From the NCBI GenBank assembly GCA_015665415.1, contig JADFAE010000013.1:186001-250000 (forward strand): a stretch of 64,000 nt of DNA, read 5' to 3'. The notes below the pieces were generated by a model. The model saw nothing but the letters and a program-made list of their open reading frames with translations. It searched no databases and was not told the origin of the DNA. This DNA comes from Roseobacter sp. (GTDB lineage: Bacteria > Pseudomonadota > Alphaproteobacteria > Rhodobacterales > Rhodobacteraceae). Every line of letters begins with the position of its first letter. Position 1 is the stretch's first letter. Positions 1 to 7,875 of this stretch are shown here, piece after piece. Both the position numbers and the translations under genes were made by a program.

Positions 1-1032
1 GTGCATGGCTCCAAGGGGCTGGAGGCGCCGATTGTGATCCTGCCAGATACCGCCAAACGCAACGCCCCCACGGATGTCGAAATCATGGTGGCAGATGGCA
101 CGCCACTGTGGAAATTGCCCAAGGATCAGATGCCGGATCTGCTGTTTTCTGCCCGCGAGGCGGCGCAGGAGAAACAGCAGAATGAGCGACTGCGGCTCTT
201 GTATGTAGCGCTGACCCGGGCAGAAAAATGGCTGATTGTCGCCACTGCCGGGACGCTCTCGAAGGAGGGTGACAGCTGGTATCAACGGGTTGAAGCAGCC
301 CTGCGCGAAGGTGGTGCAACCAATTGTGATCTGCCCGGTGGCACGGGGTTGCGTCTGTCCCACGGGGATTGGGAGGGGTTGGAATCTGTCTCGCCGGAAG
401 CCGTGACCAAACCCGCGATCACGCTGCCAGAGGTCTTTGCCCGCCCGGCCCCAGCCTATTCCCCACCCAAGCCCACGGTAAAACCCTCGGATCTGGGCGG
501 AGCCAAGGCCCTGCCCGGCGATCAGGGCCTGGATGAGGACCAAGCCAAGGCACGCGGCACCCGGCTGCATCTGTTGCTGGAGCACCTGCCAGGCCACCCG
601 ACTGAAGACTGGCCTATGTTGGCCGATCGTTTGTTGCCGCAGGCCGAAGATCGCGATGAGCTGCTGAATGAGGCCCGCGCCGTGCTGGAAAACCCAGCCC
701 TGGCCCATATCTTTGCCAAGGAGGCCCTGGCTGAGGTGCCGGTAACTGCGCAACTGGGCGACCAGCGTCTGTATGGTATCATTGACCGGCTGGTGGTGAC
801 GCCCAAAAAGGTCTTGGCGGTGGATTTCAAATCCAATGCGCAGGTGCCAAAGCAGGCGCGTTTCTGCCCCAAAGGTCTGTTGCGACAGATGGCGGCCTAT
901 GGTCATGCGCTGGCGCAGATCTACCCGGATCGCGAGGTTGAAACCGCGCTTTTGTGGACCCGTGACGCCAGCCTGATGGTGCTGCCGCACGATCTTGTGA
1001 CAGATGCGCTCAGCGAGGTGTTGGAACCTTGA
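1..1032 (+). CDS. addA: Double-strand break repair helicase AddA, C-terminal part (5' end outside window)
   Basis: This is the C-terminal third of the AddA subunit of the AddAB helicase-nuclease, which processes DNA double-strand ends for RecA-dependent repair. The visible part opens in the UvrD-type helicase motif HGSKGLEAPIV, continues through LLYVALTRAEKWL (motif VI region), and ends in a RecB-type nuclease domain with GTRLHLLLEHL, GIIDRLVV and VDFKSN, which carry the acidic and lysine residues of that nuclease fold. The frame is open from base 1, so the GTG there is an internal codon. It is followed 62 bp later by trxA, a common order in Rhodobacteraceae. Identification is firm; the missing N-terminus cannot be assessed. 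Confidence 0.93.
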   Translation: MHGSKGLEAPIVILPDTAKRNAPTDVEIMVADGTPLWKLPKDQMPDLLFSAREAAQEKQQNERLRLLYVALTRAEKWLIVATAGTLSKEGDSWYQRVEAALREGGATNCDLPGGTGLRLSHGDWEGLESVSPEAVTKPAITLPEVFARPAPAYSPPKPTVKPSDLGGAKALPGDQGLDEDQAKARGTRLHLLLEHLPGHPTEDWPMLADRLLPQAEDRDELLNEARAVLENPALAHIFAKEALAEVPVTAQLGDQRLYGIIDRLVVTPKKVLAVDFKSNAQVPKQARFCPKGLLRQMAAYGHALAQIYPDREVETALLWTRDASLMVLPHDLVTDALSEVLEP

Positions 1033-1094
1033 CGATTGGTTAAGCTCTACCTAGGTTCCAAGTCCAGTTGCCATAGATCTCAGGAGACATTTCA

Positions 1095-1415
1095 ATGTCC
1101 ACCGTAGCCGTCACCGACGAAACATTTGACGCCGAAGTCAAGAACTCCTCTGTCCCCGTTGTGGTGGATTTCTGGGCCGAATGGTGTGGTCCTTGCAAAC
1201 AGATCGGCCCCGCTCTGGAAGAGCTGGCAGCGGAATATGGTGATGCGCTGAAAATCGCCAAGGTTGATGTCGACAGCAACCCCAACGCCGCTGCGGCCAT
1301 GGGCGTGCGCGGCATCCCGGCGCTGTTTATCTTCAAGGATGGTCAGGTTGTCTCCAACCGCGCTGGTGCTGCCCCCAAGGCCGCGCTGCAAAGCTGGATC
1401 AACGATTCGATCTGA
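1095..1415 (+). CDS. trxA: Thioredoxin 1
   Basis: Cytoplasmic thiol-disulfide reductant of 106 residues, the usual length for thioredoxin. The active site is WCGPCK with the redox cysteines at about positions 31 and 34, preceded by VVVDFWAEW, and the conserved cis-proline lies in RGIPALFIF. It receives electrons from thioredoxin reductase and reduces ribonucleotide reductase, methionine sulfoxide reductases and other targets; the msrA product in this window is predicted to be exported, so it is not a direct partner. The start ATG has a ribosome-binding site (AGGAG) 9 bases upstream, and the gene ends at a strong hairpin terminator. Confidence 0.97.
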   Translation: MSTVAVTDETFDAEVKNSSVPVVVDFWAEWCGPCKQIGPALEELAAEYGDALKIAKVDVDSNPNAAAAMGVRGIPALFIFKDGQVVSNRAGAAPKAALQSWINDSI

Positions 1416-1439
1416 TCCGCTGGGTCAAGCCATTTCAGA

Positions 1440-1466
1440 GGCGCTCTCGCAGGAGGGCGCCTTTTT
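1440..1466 (+). terminator. Rho-independent terminator of trxA
   Basis: A 9-bp stem GGCGCTCTC / GAGGGCGCC (one G-U pair) with a 4-base loop is followed by TTTTT. It lies 25 bp after the trxA stop and ends 18 bp before the next gene. Confidence 0.85.
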
Positions 1467-1483
1467 CATTTCAAGGAAACGAG

Positions 1484-1702
1484 ATGACCCCAGAGTTTCG
1501 CCAAAAATCCATTGCCATCTGTACCGACAAGATCGCCAAGAAAGGAGAGGGTGTTGGCCTGTCCTTTTATGCGTTTTTCAAAAACCGCAATGATGACCCG
1601 GATCTGTTGATGCAAGTAGCGACCTGGTGGATCCAGACCCATCGGCTGGACCATTTTGAAAAGGCCGTAAAAATTCGCGAGATGCTGCAAACCCATGCCT
1701 GA
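1484..1702 (+). CDS. Conserved small protein of unknown function (possibly DUF6500)
   Basis: A 72-residue soluble protein without signal peptide or membrane segment. It opens MTPEFRQKSIAICTDKIAKK and contains the aromatic stretch GLSFYAFFKNRNDDPDLLMQ and then ATWWIQTHRLDHFEKA. I associate this sequence with a small family seen in Rhodobacteraceae and named DUF6500, but I cannot confirm that without a search. ATG 1484 is preceded by an AAGGAAACGAG stretch that can act as ribosome-binding site. The gene stands alone between the trxA terminator and the Lin0512 pair and is followed by a hairpin and a copy of a 3'-end repeat. No function can be assigned. Confidence 0.6.
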   Translation: MTPEFRQKSIAICTDKIAKKGEGVGLSFYAFFKNRNDDPDLLMQVATWWIQTHRLDHFEKAVKIREMLQTHA

Positions 1703-1739
1703 TCTATCCGCCAGCGGCATCGCGCATATGGGGCTCTGC

Positions 1740-1794
1740 CCCGTTCAGCCCTAAACGGGCTTCACCCCCCGGGATATTTTTGGCCAAATGAAAG
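1740..1794 (+). repeat. 3'-end repeat element, copy 1 (hairpin + TATTT-N6-AAATGAAA)
   Basis: After the small gene ending at 1702 there is a hairpin (CCCGTT at 1740-1745, AACGGG at 1754-1759). It is followed at 1761-1794 by TTCA, a C-run with CCCGGG, then ATATTT, the palindrome TTTGGCCAAA and TGAAA. Nearly the same string occurs in reverse orientation at 35012-35043, and a diverged copy lies at 27898-27931. All three are downstream of a gene and in that gene's orientation. Confidence 0.7.
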
Positions 1795-1858
1795 AATTGG
1801 GGTTTCCTTTTGGACCGGACCACAGAGAGTGGCACGCGTCAGGAATTTGGAGACAGAC

Positions 1859-2209
1859 ATGGCCAAAACACGGGTATTGGTGGAATTCGGCATGGGCACC
1901 TCGCTCAGGCGGGAAGACTACACCGAGGCAGCAATGCGCGCGATCAAGGACGCGCTTTGGCATAATTCGGTCAGCCTGGCGGAGCTGTTTGATTTCCCCA
2001 AGGAGGCGATGATCATCGATGCCGAGGTGGGGGTTGCCAAACCGGATCAGGTTGATGTCGAGGCGCTGAAAGCAATCTTTCCCTATGGTCAGCCCAGTAT
2101 CACCGTCACCCGCGGTGGGTTGGATGTGGAAAAACCGCACAGCACCGCCTGCACCGTCATCGCCAATGCCGCGGTGATCGTCTCTTTTGACATGGAGGCC
2201 ACGAGATGA
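1859..2209 (+). CDS. Lin0512 family protein, first of a tandem pair
   Basis: A 116-residue cytoplasmic protein of the Lin0512 family (unknown function). Recognisable features are the opening KTRVLVEFGMGTSLRREDYT, the segment AAMRAIKDALWHNSVSL, and VTRGGLDVEKPHS near the end. An in-frame GTG at 1829 exists, but ATG 1859 is preferred because GGAG sits 6 bases before it and the family motif begins right there. The stop overlaps the start of the second Lin0512 gene (ATGA), so the two are translationally coupled and probably form a heteromer. No enzymatic residues are obvious to me. Confidence 0.82.
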   Translation: MAKTRVLVEFGMGTSLRREDYTEAAMRAIKDALWHNSVSLAELFDFPKEAMIIDAEVGVAKPDQVDVEALKAIFPYGQPSITVTRGGLDVEKPHSTACTVIANAAVIVSFDMEATR

Positions 2210-2571
2210 GTGAAAAACGTATCATTCTGGAAATGGGTACGGGCAATGATCTGTATGGTCAGGATTACACCAAGGCGGCACGCCGCGCGGTGCAGGACGC
2301 GCTACATCACTCCTCGATCACCCTGTTTGCCAAACTGGGCATCGATCACAGGGAAATGCGGGTGAATGTCACCATCGCCGTGCAAGAACCCGACAAGGTG
2401 GACTGCGACCTGGTGGCCCAGGATCTACCCCGCGGGCGCGCATCGGTGCGCGCGGTGCAGGGCGGGCTCAATGTGCGCGACGAGACCTCGGACAGTCTTC
2501 ATGTGGTTGCTACCGCAGCCATTGAGGCCTGGCTGCCGGATCAGACAGGAAACTACACACTCAGCTCCTGA
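2206..2571 (+). CDS. Lin0512 family protein, second of a tandem pair
   Basis: A 121-residue paralogue of the preceding gene, overlapping it by 4 bp. Shared landmarks are RIILEMGTGNDLYGQDYTKA (compare VEFGMGTSLRREDYT), ARRAVQDALHHSSITL (compare AMRAIKDALWHNSVSL) and VQGGLNVRDET (compare VTRGGLDVEKPHS). The two are clearly homologous but far from identical, so the duplication is old. Function is unknown. The retained coupling argues that both products are needed together, for example as a heterodimer. A hairpin terminator shared with the convergent DUF1127 gene follows. Confidence 0.82.
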   Translation: MSEKRIILEMGTGNDLYGQDYTKAARRAVQDALHHSSITLFAKLGIDHREMRVNVTIAVQEPDKVDCDLVAQDLPRGRASVRAVQGGLNVRDETSDSLHVVATAAIEAWLPDQTGNYTLSS

Positions 2572-2580
2572 AAAAGACAA

Positions 2581-2603
2581 AGCCGCCCCGAATTGGAGCG
2601 GCT
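2581..2603. terminator. Bidirectional terminator between Lin0512 pair and DUF1127 gene
   Basis: The stem AGCCGC / GCGGCT, extended by CC/GG across one mismatch, with loop GAATT, lies between convergent genes. A-runs precede it at 2572-2576, which become a T-run for the minus strand. Confidence 0.65.
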
Positions 2604-2652
2604 TATCTATCTGGCAGGTCTGCGCCGGTTTATTGCAACCAGGCTGCTGATC

Positions 2653-2844
2653 TTACAGCGCGGCAATATCCGAAGCGGTCAGGCCGATGTCTTCCAGCTG
2701 CGCGGCGGAGAGCTGGCTCAGCGCCTTGCGGGTCTGGCGTGCTTCGTTCCATTCCACCAGAGCGGATTTGACGTTGAAGATACCGTCAACGAAGTGGAGG
2801 ATGGAGACTGCGCCCAGCGGCGCATGGATGTTTGCGGTCGTCAT
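2653..2844 (-). CDS. DUF1127 domain small protein
   Basis: A 63-residue protein with the DUF1127 helix at its C-terminal half: WNEARQTRKALSQLSAAQLE followed by DIGLTASDIAAL. Such proteins are abundant in alphaproteobacteria. Some members have been linked to RNA turnover and phosphate or stress responses, but the role of this one is unknown. It is monocistronic, convergent with the Lin0512 pair and about 165 bp from the next gene on its 5' side; that gap may carry its promoter, but I see no clear hexamers there. Confidence 0.85.
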   Translation of the reverse strand: MTTANIHAPLGAVSILHFVDGIFNVKSALVEWNEARQTRKALSQLSAAQLEDIGLTASDIAAL

Positions 2845-3009
2845 TGCACTAGTCCTTTAATCAGTGTGTTTGGCCTGTTGTTGGCCCGTTGTCAGTCTGT
2901 GACCCTCATGTAGGAGAGCCTGCTGAGTCTCACAATTGCCCGTTTGGCAGTCCCGGAATGCACGCATTGCATAACAAATGGGCAAACGGCGAAGATTCTC
3001 TGTGCTGGG

Positions 3010-3927
3010 TTAAAGCGGCCAACCCGCCAGCTGCAGCCGCGCCCGGATCTTGTCCGTAGCGCTGTCCAGCCCGGCGTTGATCGCGTTTTCCTGCCAGAAC
3101 CAATAGAGATAGGCAGCAAAATCCGGTTGCTGATCCGGGGCCTGCGCCAGGGCATGGGCCACGCCCAGCTCTGCCACATTGCTGGCGATGTGGTGGAAAT
3201 CCACCTGGCCAAACAGAACCGCGGGTTTACTAAAGAAATAGCCAAAAAAGGCGGCCGAAGAGTTCTGCGTGGCGACATAATCGCAGCCCGCCAGCAAGGT
3301 GGCCATATCTGCGCTGCGGATCTCCAGGCGCGGTTCCTTGGCAGCAAGATCCGCAAGTGCGGCGTGCTCTTCGGCGCTGTAGCGCTCTTTTGGGTGCAGC
3401 GTGGCAATCACCCGCCGGGTCTTGTCATGCGCCAGGATCTGACCCAGCATCTCCAGCGGGGTACAGCTTTGGAATGAGCGATGATGCAGCAAACGCCCCT
3501 GAAGCGGGACATAGACAAACCCGTTGCGCTGCGGGTTGGCAGCCCCGTCACCAAACAGGCGGTTGCGCCAATAGCGGAAAAACCTGTCCACTTCGGCGCG
3601 CGGAGCCTGTGGAGGCTGCAACGCGCTACGTGCCACCGGCCATTCCCACCGCTTGGCAGAGTCCTGGATCGACCAAAAGGGAAATTCGTAGACCTTGCGC
3701 ATGGTCAGCGCCCGGTCATGAAAGGGGTCTTCCATGTGGAACATCGCATGACCGGGACGCGCCGCCGAGGCCAGAAGGCTGTCGGCATCGTGATCGCTAA
3801 AGGCAACTGACCAGCCGGATTGCGTCACAACCTCGGAAATCTTGTTGATGAAATTATGCCGCCCGGCCTCGGCGCGGTGACGCAGGCTGTGGTGCAAATA
3901 AAATGTCAGCAAAGGAGAGGCGCTCAT
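3010..3927 (-). CDS. Putative KpsS/KpsC-like capsule-synthesis family protein
   Basis: About 305 residues, no signal peptide. The middle contains FVYVPLQGRLLHHRSF, then RRVIATLHPKERYSAEE and ATQNSSAAFFGYFFSKPAVL followed by FGQVDFHH. This spacing (LQ..., HP-K/E, T-NSS...G...KP) resembles the capsule polysaccharide (Kdo transferase-like) family with a GT-B type nucleotide-sugar fold. The resemblance is by pattern only. The frame stays open upstream to 4050, but ATG 3927 (MSASPLLTFYLHHSLRHR) fits best, with GGAG just before it and the hslV promoter beyond. It is divergent from hslV, and no other capsule genes are nearby. It could be a roseobacter-specific protein of different function. Confidence 0.5.
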   Translation of the reverse strand: MSASPLLTFYLHHSLRHRAEAGRHNFINKISEVVTQSGWSVAFSDHDADSLLASAARPGHAMFHMEDPFHDRALTMRKVYEFPFWSIQDSAKRWEWPVARSALQPPQAPRAEVDRFFRYWRNRLFGDGAANPQRNGFVYVPLQGRLLHHRSFQSCTPLEMLGQILAHDKTRRVIATLHPKERYSAEEHAALADLAAKEPRLEIRSADMATLLAGCDYVATQNSSAAFFGYFFSKPAVLFGQVDFHHIASNVAELGVAHALAQAPDQQPDFAAYLYWFWQENAINAGLDSATDKIRARLQLAGWPL

Positions 3928-3998
3928 GGCTCCAGATATAACGATGCCTTGGCAGGGAACAAGCCGGGCCAGGACCAGGTGAACAAGACAGGCCGGTC

Positions 3999-4027
3999 TT
4001 GTACAGCTGCGGCGATGATTCCATATA
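3999..4027 (+). promoter_or_regulatory. Candidate promoter of hslV, possibly RpoH-type
   Basis: TTGTAC (3999-4004), a 17-bp spacer and CATATA (4022-4027) lie 25 bp before the hslV start. A CATAT-like -10 is compatible with what is reported for RpoH promoters in Rhodobacter, and HslV is a heat-shock protein, but the match is weak enough to be chance. Confidence 0.4.
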
Positions 4028-4052
4028 GGTTGCAACAAATCTGGAGGCATGA

Positions 4053-4610
4053 ATGGCAGAGGATCAATTCCCCGGCTGGCACGGAACCACCATTGTTGGT
4101 GTCAAAAAAGGCGGTGAGGTTGTCATCGCCGGCGATGGTCAGGTCTCTTTGGGGCAAACGGTAATCAAGGGAACCGCCCGCAAGGTGCGCCGGCTGTCAC
4201 CCGGTGGCTTTGATGTGGTGGCAGGCTTTGCCGGCTCCACCGCCGATGCCTTTACTCTGCTGGAGCGGCTCGAGGCCAAATTGGAAGCAACACCGGGTCA
4301 GCTGGCGCGCGCCAGCGTGGAGCTGGCCAAGGACTGGCGCACCGACAAATACCTGCAGAAACTGGAGGCCATGCTGATTGTCACTGATGGGACAGAGATG
4401 CTGGTGATCACCGGTGCCGGCGATGTGCTGGAGCCGGAGCACAATGTCGCGGCGATCGGGTCAGGGGGGAATTTTGCCCTCGCTGCGGCCCGTGGCATGA
4501 TGGATAGTGATCGCTCTGCCGAAGAGGTTGCCCGCGATGCCATGGCGATAGCTGCAGATATCTGTGTCTATACCAATGGCCGCCTGACGGTAGAGAGCAT
4601 CTCTGCCTAA
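4053..4610 (+). CDS. hslV: ATP-dependent protease proteolytic subunit HslV
   Basis: Peptidase of the HslVU (ClpYQ) complex, which degrades unfolded or regulatory proteins after unfolding by HslU. The mature N-terminus with the nucleophilic threonine lies in [14 protein letters not shown] (Thr12), so 11 residues must be removed. Such a short propeptide is typical of alphaproteobacterial HslV and absent in E. coli. [20 protein letters not shown] is the family signature. At 185 residues the length is normal. ATG 4053 follows GGAGG with a 5-base gap; an out-of-frame ATG at 4049 is ignored. hslU lies 1.8 kb downstream rather than adjacent. Confidence 0.96.
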   Translation: MAEDQFPGWHGTTIVGVKKGGEVVIAGDGQVSLGQTVIKGTARKVRRLSPGGFDVVAGFAGSTADAFTLLERLEAKLEATPGQLARASVELAKDWRTDKYLQKLEAMLIVTDGTEMLVITGAGDVLEPEHNVAAIGSGGNFALAAARGMMDSDRSAEEVARDAMAIAADICVYTNGRLTVESISA

Positions 4611-4614
4611 CGAA

Positions 4615-4647
4615 ACATGGGGGCAAAGCCGCAGCTCGCCCCCATGT
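4615..4647. terminator. Hairpin between hslV and the convergent DM13 gene
   Basis: A perfect 10-bp stem ACATGGGGGC / GCCCCCATGT with a 13-base loop sits 5 bp after the hslV stop and 24 bp from the convergent stop. There is no long T-run, so it may act as a weak bidirectional terminator or as an RNA-stabilising end. Confidence 0.6.
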
Positions 4648-4670
4648 CATCCCGTGAGTGGTGGTCTGAA

Positions 4671-5066
4671 TTAGTTGATCTTGGCCACGCCCAGCGGCAC
4701 ACCAGCAACATCACACCAGATATAGACTTCGTTGTAGCCAGAGATATCAAGCGTCGGCGGCACCGCGTATCGCTGCTTGCCGGTCAGCTCCAGCAGTGCC
4801 CCCAGTTTCGAGTTGGGATCATAGGTTCCATCCTTGCCAAAGGCGACACGCGGGTCAGGGCCGCCATCCAGCGAGAAGTTGCGGCCCAGTTCCACGATAT
4901 AACGACCGTCCTTTTCGACCACTTTCACCGACCCGGAGGTTTCATGATTGCTGAGGCCTTTAAAACTGCCTTTGAGGCCACCTGCCAGAGCAGGGCCCGT
5001 GCTGGCCAGTGTCATTGCCATGCCGGATGCGGCAGCTGTCAGGAACAAAGAACGACGTGTCATCAT
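4671..5066 (-). CDS. Exported DM13 domain protein
   Basis: About 131 residues. The N-terminus MMTRRSLFLTAAASGMAM followed by a hydrophobic stretch and PALAGG is an export signal with a twin-arginine-like RRSLF motif and a probable cleavage at ALA. The rest matches the DM13 domain: GSFKGLSNHETSGSVKVVEK, YIVELGRNFSLDGGPDPRV and YNEVYIWCDVAGVPLGVAK. DM13 is predicted to bind a redox cofactor through its conserved cysteine (here in YIWCD). Of two adjacent ATGs the first (5066) has GGGAGG 9 bases upstream. It sits between hslV and the membrane-protein gene on the opposite strand, and its role is unknown. Confidence 0.78.
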   Translation of the reverse strand: MMTRRSLFLTAAASGMAMTLASTGPALAGGLKGSFKGLSNHETSGSVKVVEKDGRYIVELGRNFSLDGGPDPRVAFGKDGTYDPNSKLGALLELTGKQRYAVPPTLDISGYNEVYIWCDVAGVPLGVAKIN

Positions 5067-5313
5067 AAGTTGGAACCTCCCATTTGGTCCAAGAGGGCGT
5101 GAGTGCCTACGACAGGAGCTATCCGCATCGGAGATGCAAAAGAAAGTGGGGCTCACGGCGTGCTGATAACGCGTGTTTCACACCGCCTTTGTCGTGATCA
5201 TTGCGTGAGCTTTCTGTTATCCTGCCGTTATCCCCCTGTGATCGCGGCGTGATCATCTTGTGTTTTCCGCAGCCATGCTTAGGTTCGCCCTAGCCCAACA
5301 GATTTGAGTGTTC

Positions 5314-6426
5314 ATGACCGATTTGCCCGCCCGCGACACAATCTCAGAAAAGACCGATAACCTGGTCGGACAGAATGATATCCGCGCCGCAGTTGGATCA
5401 GGTCTGATCAGCGAGGCGCAGGCGGCGTCCTTGCTGGCCCTGGCCCATAGCCGACGCGGCGCCCGCGAAGGTCTGGCACCGGGGGATGAACCTTTTGAGC
5501 TGTTTCGTGGCTTCAATGAGATCTTCATTGTCATTGGCATGCTCATTCTTGCCTCTGGCTGGGCTGCCGTCACAACGGCCTATATCGCCGGCAGCCTGGG
5601 CGGCTATGTCGACAAGACCATTTATTCTGCGGCCCTGGGCGCGGTGGTGATTTGGGGGTTTGGCGAATACTTTATCCGCCGCCGCCGTATGGTCGCCCCG
5701 GCCATTGCATTGTCGCTGCTTTGGGCGGGCAATGCCGGCGCTGGCATCACCGCCTATTTCTCCGAACCCTTCATGGTGGCGCAAAGCGACTTTTCCAGCC
5801 TGCCTTTGCCCATGGGCCTGACCACCCTGGCGGTGGCCCTGTTCTGGTTCCGCTTCCGGGTGCCCTTTGCCATGGCGCTGATTGCGCTTGGGGTTTTTGC
5901 CGTCACCCTGATGATGGCGGCAGAACAGGCAGGCAGCCCCGGTGGCATCAGTGATCTGTTCCTGCTGTCGGCCTCAGGGCCCTTTGCCTGGGTCACGCTT
6001 TTGGTTGGGCTTGGCGTCTTTGCCGTGGCCATGATGTTTGATCTCAGTGATCCCCATCGCGTCACCCGGCGTTCGGCCCAGGGCTTCTGGCTGCATGTGG
6101 TCGCCGCCCCGGCCCTGGTCAATACCATCGCGCTGAGCCTGCTGGACAGTGGCACCTCTGGGGCCCAGCTCACGCTTGTTGCGGTGCTGCTGGGCTTTGC
6201 CCTGGTGGCCATCGTGATCGACCGCCGCTCCTTTTTGATTGCCGCCATCGGCTATAGTGTCACCCTGGCCAGCACCGTCTTTGACGGCGAAGGTGCCGCC
6301 ATGACCATTCTTGTACTGGGCTTCTTCCTGGTGATCCTTGGGGCCTTCTGGGCCCGGATCCGGGCGGCCCTGCTTGCTCCCTTATCTGCGGTGCTGCCCC
6401 TGCATCGCCTTCCTCCTTCGCACTGA
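5314..6426 (+). CDS. Multi-spanning membrane protein of unknown function (DUF2157-like)
   Basis: About 370 residues with a soluble N-terminal ~70 residues containing the repeat-like [19 protein letters not shown], then around ten hydrophobic segments (for example [20 protein letters not shown] and [15 protein letters not shown] followed by a cluster of arginines). The overall design, a short helical head followed by a large membrane domain, resembles DUF2157-type proteins, for which no function is established. ATG 5314 is chosen over GTG 5308; neither has a strong ribosome-binding site. It ends 13 bp before hslU and may be cotranscribed with it, so its expression could follow heat-shock control. 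Confidence 0.6.
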   Translation: MTDLPARDTISEKTDNLVGQNDIRAAVGSGLISEAQAASLLALAHSRRGAREGLAPGDEPFELFRGFNEIFIVIGMLILASGWAAVTTAYIAGSLGGYVDKTIYSAALGAVVIWGFGEYFIRRRRMVAPAIALSLLWAGNAGAGITAYFSEPFMVAQSDFSSLPLPMGLTTLAVALFWFRFRVPFAMALIALGVFAVTLMMAAEQAGSPGGISDLFLLSASGPFAWVTLLVGLGVFAVAMMFDLSDPHRVTRRSAQGFWLHVVAAPALVNTIALSLLDSGTSGAQLTLVAVLLGFALVAIVIDRRSFLIAAIGYSVTLASTVFDGEGAAMTILVLGFFLVILGAFWARIRAALLAPLSAVLPLHRLPPSH

Positions 6427-6439
6427 AACGAGACCTGCC

Positions 6440-7750
6440 ATGACTGACCTCACCCCCCGTGAAATCGTTTCCGAACTGGACCGGTTCATCATCGGCCAGA
6501 ATGATGCCAAACGCGCCGTTGCCGTCGCCCTGCGCAACCGCTGGCGTCGCAAGCAACTGGCGGATGACCTGCGCGACGAGGTCTACCCCAAGAACATCCT
6601 GATGATCGGCCCCACCGGTGTTGGCAAAACCGAGATTTCGCGTCGTTTGGCAAAACTGGCCCGCGCCCCCTTTATCAAGGTTGAAGCCACCAAATTCACC
6701 GAAGTCGGTTATGTCGGGCGTGACGTGGAACAGATCATCCGCGATCTGGTCGACAGCGCCATCATCCAGACCCGCGAATTCATGCGTGAAGACGTCAAGA
6801 CCAAGGCCCGTGAAGCCGCCGAAGAGCGCGTCATCACTGCCATCGCCGGAGAGGATGCCCGCGAAACCACCCGCGAGGTGTTCCGCAAAAAGCTCAAGTC
6901 CGGGCAATTGGATCAAACCATCATCGAGCTGGAGGTGGCAGACACCAGCAACCCCATGGGCGGCATGTTTGAAATTCCCGGCCAGCCAGGGGCCGGCATG
7001 GGCGGGCTGAATATCGGCGATCTGTTTGGCAAGGCCATGGGTACGCGCACCATTCGCAAGAAGATGACCGTTGCAGAAAGCTATGAGGTGTTGATCAGCG
7101 ACGAGGCCGACAAGCTGTTGGATGATGAGATCGTCACCCGCCAGGCGGTCGAGTCGGTTGAACAAAGCGGCATCGTATTTCTGGACGAGATCGACAAGGT
7201 CTGCGCCCGATCTGATGCCCGTGGCGGCGACGTCAGCCGCGAAGGGGTGCAACGCGACCTGCTGCCATTGATCGAAGGCACCACCGTCAGCACCAAACAC
7301 GGACCCATCAAGACCGACCATATCCTGTTCATCGCCTCGGGCGCCTTCCATATCGCCAAACCCTCTGATTTGCTGCCAGAACTGCAGGGACGTCTGCCCA
7401 TCCGGGTCAATCTGCGCGCTCTGACCGAGGGTGATTTTGTCCGCATCCTGACCGAAACCGACAATGCGCTGACGCTGCAATATACTGCCCTGATGCAGAC
7501 AGAGGAGGTCAATGTCACCTTTACCGAAGACGGGATTGCCGCCCTCGCCAAGATTGCCGCCGAGGTGAACCATACAGTCGAGAATATCGGGGCCCGTCGG
7601 CTGTACACTGTGATCGAACGGGTCTTCGAGGATCTCTCCTTTACTGCCCCTGATCGCGGCGGTGAGGCCATCACCATTGACGCCAGTTTTGTCACCAAAC
7701 ATCTGGGCACATTGGCCAGCAAAAGCGACCTAAGCCGCTATGTCCTATAG
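6440..7750 (+). CDS. hslU: ATP-dependent protease ATPase subunit HslU
   Basis: AAA+ unfoldase partner of HslV, 436 residues, the normal length. The Walker A is GPTGVGKTE at about 57-65. [20 protein letters not shown] is the family signature, Walker B is [11 protein letters not shown], and the C-terminus ends [10 protein letters not shown], the tail that inserts into HslV to activate it. The frame is open from 6338 but ATG 6440 ([20 protein letters not shown]) gives the family N-terminus. It is 13 bp after the membrane-protein gene and is followed by a strong hairpin. It acts with the hslV product at 4.05 kb despite the intervening genes. Confidence 0.97.
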   Translation: MTDLTPREIVSELDRFIIGQNDAKRAVAVALRNRWRRKQLADDLRDEVYPKNILMIGPTGVGKTEISRRLAKLARAPFIKVEATKFTEVGYVGRDVEQIIRDLVDSAIIQTREFMREDVKTKAREAAEERVITAIAGEDARETTREVFRKKLKSGQLDQTIIELEVADTSNPMGGMFEIPGQPGAGMGGLNIGDLFGKAMGTRTIRKKMTVAESYEVLISDEADKLLDDEIVTRQAVESVEQSGIVFLDEIDKVCARSDARGGDVSREGVQRDLLPLIEGTTVSTKHGPIKTDHILFIASGAFHIAKPSDLLPELQGRLPIRVNLRALTEGDFVRILTETDNALTLQYTALMQTEEVNVTFTEDGIAALAKIAAEVNHTVENIGARRLYTVIERVFEDLSFTAPDRGGEAITIDASFVTKHLGTLASKSDLSRYVL

Positions 7751-7793
7751 CCGGAAGCGCACCCTCGAAAACAGGTGACAGCCTCTGGTTTTC

Positions 7794-7830
7794 ATCTGGC
7801 CACATGCACAGTAGCCTGTGGCCAGATTTT
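7794..7830 (+). terminator. Terminator of hslU
   Basis: A perfect 11-bp inverted repeat ATCTGGCCACA / TGTGGCCAGAT with a 12-base loop ends in TTT. It begins 44 bp after hslU and 46 bp before the next gene. Confidence 0.75.
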
Positions 7831-7875
7831 GAATCTATCCAAGCGTCGACGCCTTGACGCCAACAGAGGTTGGTT

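Noticed and set aside
5160..5240. A second group of relaxed DnaA boxes (TTATCAGCA, TTATCCTGC, TTATCCCCC) between the DM13 gene and the membrane protein gene
   Set aside because: Each has two or more mismatches, there is no AT-rich block, and the neighbours are not origin-linked genes; the maf-hemJ gap is far better.
6260..7702. Minus-strand open frame of 480 codons across hslU
   Set aside because: Shadow of hslU: composition follows the codon pattern of the real gene, and no domain is recognisable.
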